Below are positions 35,725 through 42,772 of a stretch of 64,000 nt of DNA, in pieces (within the stretch, counting starts at the first letter, position 1; every line of letters starts with the position of its first letter). Under the pieces are notes generated by a model. It did no database searches and was not told where the DNA came from. It was given only the letters and a program-made list of their open reading frames with translations. The stretch is from positions 124,001 to 188,000 of the forward strand of contig NZ_KZ293963.1 in the NCBI RefSeq assembly GCF_002352765.1, given 5' to 3'. This DNA is from Alteribacter populi (GTDB lineage: Bacteria > Bacillota > Bacilli > Bacillales > Salisediminibacteriaceae). The position numbers were made by a program, and so were the translations under genes.

Positions 35725-35752
35725 GAGACAGTCGAAAAGCTGTCTCTTTTTT
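35725..35752 (+). terminator. Intrinsic terminator after the NfeD gene
   Basis: GAGACAG (35725-35731) pairs with CTGTCTC (35740-35746), followed by TTTTTTG. Confidence 0.87.
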
Positions 35753-36057
35753 GTGGTAAAAATGAAAAAAGTAAAGTAATAAGATTTGATTTTAGGTACA
35801 AAGTATCATTTTTAGAATGATGACAAAATTCAGCATAATATGTATGGTTCTTTTGTATATAATGGGACTACATCAAACGTTCTATATCGTAGCCGATAAT
35901 ATTAAGTTTCACTAGTCAAAACGTAATCTATGAAAAAGCCATCTAGAATTTCACTAGGTAAAGCAGAGTTTTCGTGTAAACATGATGAAAGGAAAAGTCG
36001 ATTCGCCTCCTTTACTTGGATGGGGAGTTTGATTTCGATTTTCTTTCCCACCTCCTT
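35753..36057. other. Upstream region of the riboswitch-sinI unit
   Basis: About 300 bp with no gene. It should hold the sinI promoter, but no strong sigma-A pair is seen: TATAAT at 35858-35863 has no good -35. A long imperfect hairpin lies at about 35993-36042 (GAAAAGTCGA with TCGATTTTC, inner CCTCC with GGGGAG), directly before the riboswitch; its role is unclear. Confidence 0.4.
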
Positions 36058-36162
36058 CTAGTTTAACGGCAAATCTATCGAAAGGTAGAGACGCAAAGCT
36101 ACGGGTCTAATGAACGAGGAACAGTAGGAGATCCTTGTTTTATGATCGCCAAGCTGCCTAGT
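36058..36162 (+). promoter_or_regulatory. Cyclic di-GMP-I (GEMM-I) riboswitch aptamer upstream of sinI
   Basis: The conserved GEMM-I core is present in order. GGCAAA (36068-36073) leads to a P2 stem TCTATC-GAAA-GGTAGA (GAAA tetraloop 36080-36083). GACGCAAAGC (36090-36099) follows, then a P3 stem whose AACGAGGA pairs with TCCTTGTT. A TCTAATG/TATGAT internal loop resembles the GAAA tetraloop receptor, and the 3' strand GCTGCCTAG (36153-36161) closes P1 against CTAG...GGCA. Aligned by eye to the V. cholerae Vc2 aptamer, the base at position 20 is G (36068), as in c-di-GMP sensors, not A as in cGAMP variants. A47 (36095) and C92 (36157) are also kept. It ends 30 bp before the sinI start, with no terminator between. 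Confidence 0.9.
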
Positions 36163-36191
36163 GGGGATAAAACTTGAGAGGGGGAGTTCAA

Positions 36192-36335
36192 ATGGTGGTA
36201 GTGCAGGGGGAGCAACAGCAATCATGGGACAAAGAGTGGGAGAAACTTATTCAAGAAGCGAGGGAAATAGGGTTATCAAAAGAAGAAATTCGTTCGTTTC
36301 TCAACAAGCAGGTACATAAACACAAAACGGTTTGA
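36192..36335 (+). CDS. sinI: SinI-type antirepressor, under riboswitch control
   Basis: A 47-codon gene. The product is essentially a SinI domain: residues 11-40 read SWDKEWEKLIQEAREIGLSK then EEIRSFLNKQ, which lines up with the B. subtilis SinI segment containing EWVELMVEAKEANISPEEIR. SinI binds SinR one to one and pulls it off matrix-gene operators. AGGGGGAG (36179-36186) stands 5 bp before the ATG. Valine codons GTG at 36195 and 36201 could serve as alternative starts. The coding region lies 30 bp after a c-di-GMP riboswitch. The matching SinR lies 0.9 kb downstream, convergent. B. subtilis has sinI and sinR as a head-to-tail operon. Confidence 0.88.
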   Translation: MVVVQGEQQQSWDKEWEKLIQEAREIGLSKEEIRSFLNKQVHKHKTV

Positions 36336-36370
36336 TAGATCTTTAATATAAATTTTATAGAAATATCCTA

Positions 36371-36408
36371 AGCACTTCTAATAAATGGTTAGGAGTGTCT
36401 TTTTTTGA
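36371..36408 (+). terminator. Intrinsic terminator after sinI
   Basis: GCACTTCTAA (36372-36381) pairs with TTAGGAGTGT (36389-36398) with two G-T pairs, followed by CTTTTTTTG. It makes sinI a single-gene transcript with the riboswitch. Confidence 0.85.
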
Positions 36409-36728
36409 AGAAGAGGTTTGCCGCATTTTGTCCACTTGTTTCGTTTTATCGAACAATGAAAAACTGAAATAATTCGTGAAAAAGTGAGGAAATCGGTGAT
36501 TGTACGATTTGAAAGACGCCGTATGTTCGTTATTTAGTCAATTTACGCGTATTTAAGGTTTTTCAAAATGGTCGTTGGCATTTATACTATATTTTATTCG
36601 ATATAAAGAACGTTTGGGGAAGAGAAAAAATTGAGGGTCGGTATCTTATATGAGTGGCAAGTGTAGCTCATAAAAAAGCTACAATATGTCTCGGCGATTG
36701 TATACTAAGAAGCTTGACTACTAGAAAG
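36409..36728. other. Intergenic region between sinI and the repeat element
   Basis: About 320 bp without a gene. It contains TGTTCGTTA at 36524-36532, a motif repeated upstream of sinR, and AT-rich sequence around TATACTATA near 36582. No other structure is convincing. Confidence 0.4.
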
Positions 36729-36991
36729 TGTTCAAAAAGTCCACTAAAAATAGCTGTCGGAGAATAGGATCTCCTGGGGAAGCTCGTTGGCTTGTTTCTC
36801 TCTCCTCACGTATTAACACCAGATGTAAAGCTACGTAGAGTATCAGTGATCGTTAGGCTGTCTTGCTCGTCGCTCTGGTGCTCGAAACTTCGCCGCCTCG
36901 ATCTACTCGGCTCTTTTTATAAGGTAACTGGTGCCTTTAGACCCAGTTATCATACCTTGTGGTGTCTAATAAGACATGGGAGTTTTGAACA
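36729..36991 (-). repeat. MITE-like dispersed element, copy 4, between sinI and sinR
   Basis: Left end TGTTCAAAAAGTCC (36729-36742), right end AGTTTTGAACA (36981-36991). Read on the minus strand, the part from 36925 to 36729 repeats the copy at 1510-1722: GAGCCGAGTAGATCGAGG, CGAGCACCAGAGCGACGAGC and GACAGCTATTTTTAGTGGAC. About 70 extra bp lie at its other end. No open frame is supported. Confidence 0.7.
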
Positions 36992-37223
36992 AGCACTAAT
37001 AGAGAGAGTTTTAATAGGTCATTTATTTAAATGGCCGTTGGGAAGTTTTTGAAGCTGGGTTTTCGGTGGAAGGAGTACCAATCATGGGGGGGCTATAGTA
37101 ATAATTGATACAGTACCGGCAGGGTATTTAGCGTTGAAGAATGAGAGTAGTGAGCATTGCAATTGAGAACAACAAAAAACCTCCATTAAATTTGAGAGGC
37201 CTTTTGCAACATGGAGTTTGTTC
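36992..37223. other. Intergenic region downstream of sinR, with a possible coding remnant
   Basis: No intact gene. A frame encoding EVFEAGFSVEGVPIMGG ends at a TAG just after a run of seven G (37086-37092). In the next frame the reading continues as AIVIIDTVPAGYLALKNESS. This could be a broken gene remnant, or chance. On the minus strand, a CCTC/GAGG hairpin with a T run (about 37177-37210) is a plausible weak sinR terminator. Confidence 0.35.
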
Positions 37224-37559
37224 TTACTTCTTCATCTTCCACTTATTGAATTCAAGGAAATCCCGGAACTCATCTTTAGAAATGCCAGAATTCATGGCTT
37301 CCTTAACAAGAGATCGCCATTCATCGTCCATGTCATACGTAGTCCCATCTGTAGGTTGGCCTGGATTATCTTTAAGTAGGTGATCAACGGAAATATCAAG
37401 AACTGCTGCGATTTTTTCTAAAAATTGAATGGAAGGGTTTGTTTGAATATTTCTTTCTATTGCACTTAAGTAGGATTTGGCTACACCTGCTCGCTGAGCT
37501 AAATCTGTTAATGATATCCCTTTTTCTTTTCGGTATCTTTTAACTCGGTATCCGATCAT
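37224..37559 (-). CDS. sinR: SinR-type biofilm master repressor
   Basis: A 111-residue protein that follows B. subtilis SinR over its whole length. The N-terminal HTH reads IGYRVKRYRKEKGISLTDLA then GVAKSYLSAIERNIQTNPS and FLEKIAAVLDISVDHLL. The C-terminal SinI-binding helical hook reads DDEWRSLVKEAMNSGISKDE and FRDFLEFNKWK. The hook mirrors the sequence of SinI itself (EW, L, EA, IS, E-x-R, FL), as in the known pair. SinR represses extracellular matrix operons. It is transcribed toward sinI from its own promoter region. AAAGGGG precedes the ATG. Confidence 0.93.
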   Translation of the reverse strand: MIGYRVKRYRKEKGISLTDLAQRAGVAKSYLSAIERNIQTNPSIQFLEKIAAVLDISVDHLLKDNPGQPTDGTTYDMDDEWRSLVKEAMNSGISKDEFRDFLEFNKWKMKK

Positions 37560-37621
37560 CTTTCATTACCCCTTTACTTTAACGTGCCTTACCTAGTGTT
37601 TGCACGGGTTATTTTTATTAT

Positions 37622-37677
37622 AAGTTCGTTTGTGCAATGTTCGTTATGGCGGTCTGTGTTCACTCGATTGTTCGTTA
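37622..37677. promoter_or_regulatory. Cluster of GTTCGTT motifs upstream of sinR (possible SinR operators)
   Basis: TGTTCGTTA occurs at 37638-37646 and 37669-37677, AAGTTCGTT at 37622-37630 and a degenerate GTTCACT at 37658-37664, all on the plus strand within 56 bp upstream of the sinR start. They resemble the GTTCTYT boxes bound by B. subtilis SinR. A further TGTTCGTTA is at 36524. Autoregulation is inferred. Confidence 0.5.
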
Positions 37678-37774
37678 CCTATTAAATATAGCATATTTTT
37701 TCTTGCTGTGACATTTGATGTCATACTTTTTTTAAATAATTCTAATCCAACAAAAGTTTTTTGTGAAAATAGCC

Positions 37775-37810
37775 AAAAAAGGTGGAACCATTTAGGTTCC
37801 ACCTTTTTCG
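37775..37810. terminator. Terminator between sinR and yqgB regions
   Basis: AAAAAAGGTGGAACC (37775-37789) pairs with GGTTCCACCTTTTT (37795-37808). On the minus strand it would end transcripts from yqgB before the sinR upstream region; it is symmetrical enough to work both ways. Confidence 0.85.
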
Positions 37811-37884
37811 ATTATTTCTATTTTCGTTTTTGCAAGCACCCGAATGCCTAACGCCCAAAAAAGAAGGCAACACTTTTATAAATA

Positions 37885-38679
37885 TTACAATTCTTTTGGT
37901 TCTTCTGTACGTGGTCTTGGGATGTTACGGAATACTTGGAATAACATGACGATGGCAATGACCCAATAAATACCGAATTGGAATGGTACTGGTATGTGAA
38001 GGGCATCGATAATACTAAATAAGACGGTCGGCATGGTTACGGTAAAGGCGGCAATAACCCAACAATGTTTAAATGTAAGGTTTGGTACACCGGCACTTTT
38101 TCTGAACATTAAACCAAGTAAAGCTAATACCGTTACACCGATGAATTTTCCTGCAGTAAAGAATAAATACAAAAGGGCAACAATAATGCCAATAATGAGA
38201 GGTAATAAACCTGAGATTGAACTGATCAGATCAACAGCTTCTTGTTTAGTAAGATCAAGACCAAAATCTTGATAACCAATCGATTCTTGGGCGACGCCAT
38301 TTGTAATAAGGATTGCTTCACGCTCAAGCAAGGCGATTGCATCAGTGTACTCACCTCTAAGGTCATTCTCAGTTAAACTGCCTGTAGGGTCAAACACAAT
38401 TGTTTGTCCGTCTTCTTCGTTTATTACAGGTTCGTCTACTTCAGTAGAAGAGAGAACACCGTTTTCGATTGCAAAATCAGGTACGTTTTCTTCCAATTGC
38501 GTTTCTAGTTGTGTGACAAACGAATGGATTGTCGTCCCGAGTGATATTGCAATAGGAATAAGGGTAATGAACATAAGGAGGAAAACGTATCCAATACCGC
38601 GACCGATTTTTTGATGACGGAAGGCAGCAATCATCTTTGGAGAATATAAGCTAGCAATAAATTGTTTAAAAATATTCAT
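37885..38679 (-). CDS. yqgB: DUF1189 membrane protein (YqgB-like)
   Basis: A 264-residue protein starting MNIFKQFIASLYSPKMIAAF, the DUF1189 signature. One helix lies at about 30-50 and an acidic extracellular loop at 55-160 (VPDFAIENGVLSS, QTIVFDPTG). Four or so helices follow in the C-terminal 110 residues. The loop resembles the sensor-like part of this family. Function is unknown. It corresponds in position to B. subtilis yqgB, upstream of the sodA region. Confidence 0.82.
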   Translation of the reverse strand: MNIFKQFIASLYSPKMIAAFRHQKIGRGIGYVFLLMFITLIPIAISLGTTIHSFVTQLETQLEENVPDFAIENGVLSSTEVDEPVINEEDGQTIVFDPTGSLTENDLRGEYTDAIALLEREAILITNGVAQESIGYQDFGLDLTKQEAVDLISSISGLLPLIIGIIVALLYLFFTAGKFIGVTVLALLGLMFRKSAGVPNLTFKHCWVIAAFTVTMPTVLFSIIDALHIPVPFQFGIYWVIAIVMLFQVFRNIPRPRTEEPKEL

Positions 38680-38914
38680 TTGTGCACTCCTTTGACTATA
38701 CGTATCGAATCCATTACAATTTTATCGGATTGTACTAAGAAGTACAACAATTCTAGTTTTCAATGTAGAGTTTTTTTGTTGTTGAGGTAATTAAACAGCA
38801 GGTTAAAAACTTAATAAAATCTTTACAATTGATTAATGAAACATTAATACTTCATCTGTACTATGAAAAACGTTGGACGAATGATGAAATTAACTCAGTC
38901 ACAAGGGGATGAGA

Positions 38915-40546
38915 TTGTTGGAATTAGAGCTTCGGGATCTGCTTTTTATGTTTTTTGGCGGACTAGCTATTTTCTTATTTGGGATTAAATTTATGGGTGA
39001 CGGCTTGCAAAAGGTTGCGGGAGACAAGTTGCGCGACATCCTGGATAAAACGACAAGTAACCCGATTATGGGGGTTCTTGCTGGGATTGTGGTCACGGTT
39101 CTTTTACAAACAAGTACCGGAACGACTGTACTTACTATTGGCCTCGTAAACGCAGGCTTTATGACATTTAGACAAGCTATTGGTGTCATTATGGGAGCGA
39201 ACATTGGAACGACGGTTACAGCATTTATTATTGGTTTAGATATTTCCGAATACTCCCTTCCTGTTATCGCAATCGGAACGTTTTTAATTTTCTTCCTTAA
39301 AAACAAAAAAGCGAACAATTTTGGTCAAGTATTCTTTGGTTTTGGAGCTCTCTTTTATGGTTTAGAACTTATGGGTGACGGACTGAGTCCATTACGTGAG
39401 TGGGAAGCTTTTGCTGATTTAACGGTAAGTATGAGTGATAATCCATTGCTTGGTGTTTTGATTGGAATTATTTTTACAGTCAGTGTTCAAAGTTCAACCG
39501 CAGCGATTGGTCTTTTGCAACAGCTTTATGCACAAGGCGCGATGGACTTGCCTGCAGCGTTGCCAGTTCTGTTCGGTGACAATATAGGAACAACAATTAC
39601 AGCTGTCCTTGCTTCACTAGGAGCGTCATTAGCTGCAAAGCGTGCGGCAGCATCACACGTAATATTCAATTTAATTGGTACAATTATTATCTTAATCTTT
39701 GTTGTACCGTACACGCATTTTATTGCTGCGCTCAGTGCGAGATTAGACCTTAATCCTGAGATGCAAATTGCTTTTGCTCACGGAATATTTAACACAGCGA
39801 ACGTCTTGGTTCAACTACCGTTCATCGGAATATTAGCGATGATCATCTTGAAAATTTTACCTGGTAAAGAAACCGTTATTGAGTATAAAGCCCAGCATTT
39901 GGATCCGGTGATTATCCAGCAATCTTCCTCCATTGCTTTAGGCCAAGCGAAAAAGGAAACACTACGCATGGCTGAGCTTTCAGAAAAAGGCTTGATTGAA
40001 GCAGGGAAATTTATTAAAACAAAACAAAAGCGACATGCTGAATTAACGTATCAGTTTGAGGATGCCGTTAATAATCTCGATCGAAAAATCACTGATTATC
40101 TAGTAAGGATTTCATCAAATTCTTTATCTTCAGCTGACTCTGAACAGCACTCTATGCTTATGAATACCGTGCGTGATATTGAACGCGTCGGTGATCATAT
40201 GGAAAACTTAATAGAATTAGCTGAATATCAGATTGCAAATAAAGTTAAAATGAGTGAACTGGCGATAGAAGATCTCAGTGAAATGCTTGACTTAACAGTA
40301 GAGACTCTTCAAAAAGCCATTAAATCCCTTGAGGATAATGACATTGGTATAGCTCGTTCAGTCGTATTAAAAGAAGAACAAATCGATAAAATGGAGCGTC
40401 AACTTCGTAAAAAGCATATCATCCGTTTAAACGAAGGTAATTGCAGCGGCGCAGCCGGAATCATTTTTGTAGATATGATCAGTAACCTTGAGCGTATTGG
40501 TGACCATGCCGTAAATATTGCAGAGGTCGTGATTGGTGAAGAATAA
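38915..40546 (+). CDS. Na/Pi cotransporter family protein with PhoU-like tail
   Basis: A protein of about 543 residues. The N-terminal 315 residues are a membrane domain with the two inverted repeats of Na+/Pi cotransporters, each with a Q-(S/T)-S-T motif (LLQTSTGTT and VSVQSSTAAIG). Residues 345-540 form two PhoU-like helical bundles (ERVGDHMENL and ERIGDHAVNIAE). It may import phosphate with sodium, fitting a sodium-based bioenergetic lifestyle. AAGGGG abuts the ATG at 38909, so a TTG at 38915 or 38918 is the likelier start. Confidence 0.9.
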   Translation: MLELELRDLLFMFFGGLAIFLFGIKFMGDGLQKVAGDKLRDILDKTTSNPIMGVLAGIVVTVLLQTSTGTTVLTIGLVNAGFMTFRQAIGVIMGANIGTTVTAFIIGLDISEYSLPVIAIGTFLIFFLKNKKANNFGQVFFGFGALFYGLELMGDGLSPLREWEAFADLTVSMSDNPLLGVLIGIIFTVSVQSSTAAIGLLQQLYAQGAMDLPAALPVLFGDNIGTTITAVLASLGASLAAKRAAASHVIFNLIGTIIILIFVVPYTHFIAALSARLDLNPEMQIAFAHGIFNTANVLVQLPFIGILAMIILKILPGKETVIEYKAQHLDPVIIQQSSSIALGQAKKETLRMAELSEKGLIEAGKFIKTKQKRHAELTYQFEDAVNNLDRKITDYLVRISSNSLSSADSEQHSMLMNTVRDIERVGDHMENLIELAEYQIANKVKMSELAIEDLSEMLDLTVETLQKAIKSLEDNDIGIARSVVLKEEQIDKMERQLRKKHIIRLNEGNCSGAAGIIFVDMISNLERIGDHAVNIAEVVIGEE

Positions 40547-40557
40547 TATGATATAAT

Positions 40558-40589
40558 AGAAGGGGTTAAACACCCCTTCTGTTTTTTTA
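40558..40589 (+). terminator. Intrinsic terminator after the Na/Pi cotransporter gene
   Basis: AGAAGGGGT (40558-40566) pairs with ACCCCTTCT (40572-40580), followed by GTTTTTTT. Confidence 0.92.
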
Positions 40590-40751
40590 TATCAGATGAG
40601 CAGGGTCGCAATCTCATTTTTTTATCATGCTGAAAAGAAGTTGAAACTTTTTCTGAAAAAACGTTGACTTTTTGTCAATACACATGCTAAGATATTTATT
40701 GTCTTTGAAGAAACGTTGCTTAACGCTAGCGCTAGTTTAAAGTACAAATAC

Positions 40752-40828
40752 GGCGGTGTAGCTCAGCTGGCTAGAGCGTACGGTTCATACCCGTGAGGTC
40801 GGGGGTTCGATCCCCTCCGCCGCTACCA
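40752..40828 (+). tRNA. tRNA-Met(CAT), elongator type
   Basis: A 77-nt cloverleaf with CCA encoded. Acceptor GGCGGTG pairs with CGCCGCT (G1-T72 wobble), anticodon loop TTCATAC gives CAT, T loop TTCGATC. G4-C69 and G5-C68 and the paired first base argue for elongator tRNA-Met rather than initiator or tRNA-Ile2. It is the first of three tRNA genes. Confidence 0.93.
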
Positions 40829-40836
40829 TAATTCGA

Positions 40837-40913
40837 GGACCCTTAGCTCAGTTGGTTAGAGCAGACGGCTCATAACCGTCCGGTCGTAGGTTCGAGTCCT
40901 ACAGGGTCCACCA
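40837..40913 (+). tRNA. tRNA with CAT anticodon, probably tRNA-Ile2 (lysidine-type)
   Basis: A 77-nt cloverleaf with CCA. Acceptor GGACCCT pairs with AGGGTCC, anticodon loop CTCATAA gives CAT. C4-G69 and C5-G68 are the acceptor pairs used by TilS to choose tRNA-Ile2, and the CCTTAGCTCAG start resembles known tRNA-Ile2 genes. The C34 would be changed to lysidine to read AUA codons. A second elongator tRNA-Met is the alternative. Confidence 0.8.
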
Positions 40914-40961
40914 TACAACTGGATACATAGATTTCCTTTTAATAGGAACGCTAATGCATAT

Positions 40962-41054
40962 GGAGGAATACCCAAGTCCGGCTGAAGGGATCGGTCTTGA
41001 AAACCGACAGGGGCTTCACGGCCCGCGGGGGTTCGAATCCCTCTTCCTCCGCCA
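40962..41054 (+). tRNA. tRNA-Ser(TGA)
   Basis: A 93-nt class II tRNA with a long variable arm. Acceptor GGAGGAA pairs with TTCCTCC, anticodon loop CTTGAAA gives TGA, the T loop is TTCGAAT, and CCA is encoded. Confidence 0.95.
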
Positions 41055-41065
41055 TACTTACAATC

Positions 41066-41110
41066 AACGATTTATGTGTTCATAATGAGAACATGTAAAT
41101 CGTTTTTTAC
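41066..41110 (+). terminator. Intrinsic terminator of the tRNA cluster
   Basis: AACGATTTATGTGTTC (41066-41081) pairs with GAGAACATGTAAATCGTT (about 41087-41104) with a minor bulge, followed by TTTT. Confidence 0.88.
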
Positions 41111-41300
41111 TTTGACTCTTTTATAAAAGGTTGTTGCTATTTGCTTTTGAAGGTAACTCGCATTGTATAGTAGAATTCTGTTGAAAATCGATATTCAAGT
41201 AGAAGGAATGCAGACTAGAGGATGTTTGAGCTAGCCACAAAACGTCGATAGCTTTTTTTTTCGGGATTTTTGGACATCCACTAAAAGGGGTGATGATAGA

Positions 41301-41633
41301 ATGAATGTATCTGTCACAACTGAAGCTCAAGAGCAAATAAATAGTCGAATAACTAAGTGTGAAATTGAAGGTACAATTATTGAAATTGAGCATGATACAG
41401 ATGGCTGTGGCTGTGTTGTCAGTGGGGTAGCGCGTCTTATGCAAAGGGATCAGGTTCCTGCTAAGTACGAAACCCTTCATTCAAATCATGAAAGGGTTTT
41501 ATATATATTCAATCCTCAAATGAAGGTGTTTTTTGACCGGGAAATGATTATTGATTATCGGAATGGCAGGTTTCAATTAAAGAGTGCCAATCAGATGTTT
41601 AACCCGAGATTAAAGTTTGTGCCACTGGCATAG
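41301..41633 (+). CDS. YqkB-like iron-sulfur cluster biosynthesis family protein
   Basis: A 110-residue protein of the HesB-like fold. The segment IEIEHDTDGCGCVVSGVARL carries the C-G-C pair typical of the Bacillus YqkB group, which differs from true A-type carriers by lacking the C-terminal CGCG. Role in iron-sulfur handling is by family annotation only. AAGGGGTGATG precedes the ATG. Its last 35 bp overlap the end of the convergent uppP gene. Confidence 0.8.
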   Translation: MNVSVTTEAQEQINSRITKCEIEGTIIEIEHDTDGCGCVVSGVARLMQRDQVPAKYETLHSNHERVLYIFNPQMKVFFDREMIIDYRNGRFQLKSANQMFNPRLKFVPLA

Positions 41634-42459
41634 CTAGTGATACCGGTTCATGTCCATAGAAAAACCAAACGAAAATGCCCAGGACAATACAATAGATGGC
41701 AAAATACGAGAGCTTTGTGTTTCTTACCATGCTAATTAACCAGCGAATTCCAACTAAAGCAAACAGAAATGAACTGATGAAAGCGAATGTTAAGCTTATT
41801 GAATTTGTATCATACAGCGTACTGATTGAAGTGAGCTTTAGCAATGTAAGTCCGCTTATAATGGGGATCGAGAGTAAGAAGGAGTACCGGAGTGCTTCTT
41901 CTTTTTTTAACCCGAGCATCATCGCACCGACGAGTGTACTTCCGGCTCTTGAGATACCGGGAATTATGGCAATTGCTTGGGCGATGCCGATCCAGATTGC
42001 ATCTTTATATGAGATGTCGCCGCGTTCTTTTCGTTCCTGAAAGCCACCGTGTTCGATGAAGATGAGAAAAATCCCTGTGATGATCAGCGCTACAGCAATA
42101 AGGGAAAAGCTCGTCAATCCTTCTCCCAATGTACTTTCCAACATCTTACCTACAATAAAGGTGATGACAGTGGAGATGAGTAGAAGAATGATAAAGCGAA
42201 AGTCATTTTTTCCTTTTACGTTGCGTTTATAGAGATAGTCCCATGCATTTTTTATTAGTGCGAGCAATTCTTTTCGGAAATAAACAATAACAGCTAAAAG
42301 AGATGAGAAATGAAGCCACACTTCTAAGGTCAGAGTGGGGTCTTGATAAGAAATACCAAGCAATTTTTCAACAATTAATAGGTGGGCAGAGCTGGAAATC
42401 GGTAAAAATTCACTAATCCCTTGGACAAGACCGATAATCAGCGCTTCAAACCAGTTCAT
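41599..42459 (-). CDS. uppP: Undecaprenyl-diphosphate phosphatase (BacA/UppP)
   Basis: A 286-residue integral membrane enzyme that recycles undecaprenyl pyrophosphate for cell-wall synthesis. Both family motifs are present: GISEFLPISSSAHL at residues 14-27 and PGISRAGSTLVGAMM in the middle. Eight or so helices. The gene runs against the YqkB-like gene and overlaps it by 35 bp tail to tail. Confidence 0.93.
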   Translation of the reverse strand: MNWFEALIIGLVQGISEFLPISSSAHLLIVEKLLGISYQDPTLTLEVWLHFSSLLAVIVYFRKELLALIKNAWDYLYKRNVKGKNDFRFIILLLISTVITFIVGKMLESTLGEGLTSFSLIAVALIITGIFLIFIEHGGFQERKERGDISYKDAIWIGIAQAIAIIPGISRAGSTLVGAMMLGLKKEEALRYSFLLSIPIISGLTLLKLTSISTLYDTNSISLTFAFISSFLFALVGIRWLISMVRNTKLSYFAIYCIVLGIFVWFFYGHEPVSLAMPVAQTLISG

Positions 42460-42772
42460 AAGCAGGCTCCTTTCTACGATCAGCAGGTCTTGTCCTAAAT
42501 ATATGGAAGTAAAAAATGACTATGACTAATAAAAAGGAATTTACTTGTTTTTAGCGAATTAAATAAAGGTGCAGCTAGCATCTTCGTTCGATGTTTATTA
42601 TTTGAAACCCGAGGGTATATCTGATAATGTAAAATCGTAGGACTTGTTAGATTGGTCTTATTGAAATGCTGCACGTTTTATGCGGACGTAAGGCTCATGG
42701 TGATAATGAGGTTATATTATTAGTCTCATTCACATAACTCAGATTACATATTTTCTAAGGAGGAGATTTAAG
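42460..42772. other. sodA upstream region
   Basis: About 310 bp without a gene. An inverted repeat AATGAG (42705-42710) / CTCATT (42725-42730) flanks GTTATATTATTAGT, which could contain a -10 or an operator for oxidative-stress control. A sequence near 42572 (GCAGCTAGCATCTTCG) resembles part of a dispersed repeat. No firm promoter. Confidence 0.35.

Noticed and set aside
36792..37052. 86-codon plus-strand frame between sinI and sinR
   Set aside because: It lies almost wholly inside the MITE-like element whose other copies do not keep this frame.
41121..41480. 119-codon minus-strand frame over the YqkB-like gene
   Set aside because: Antisense to a recognised gene and partly made of an inverted REP module.
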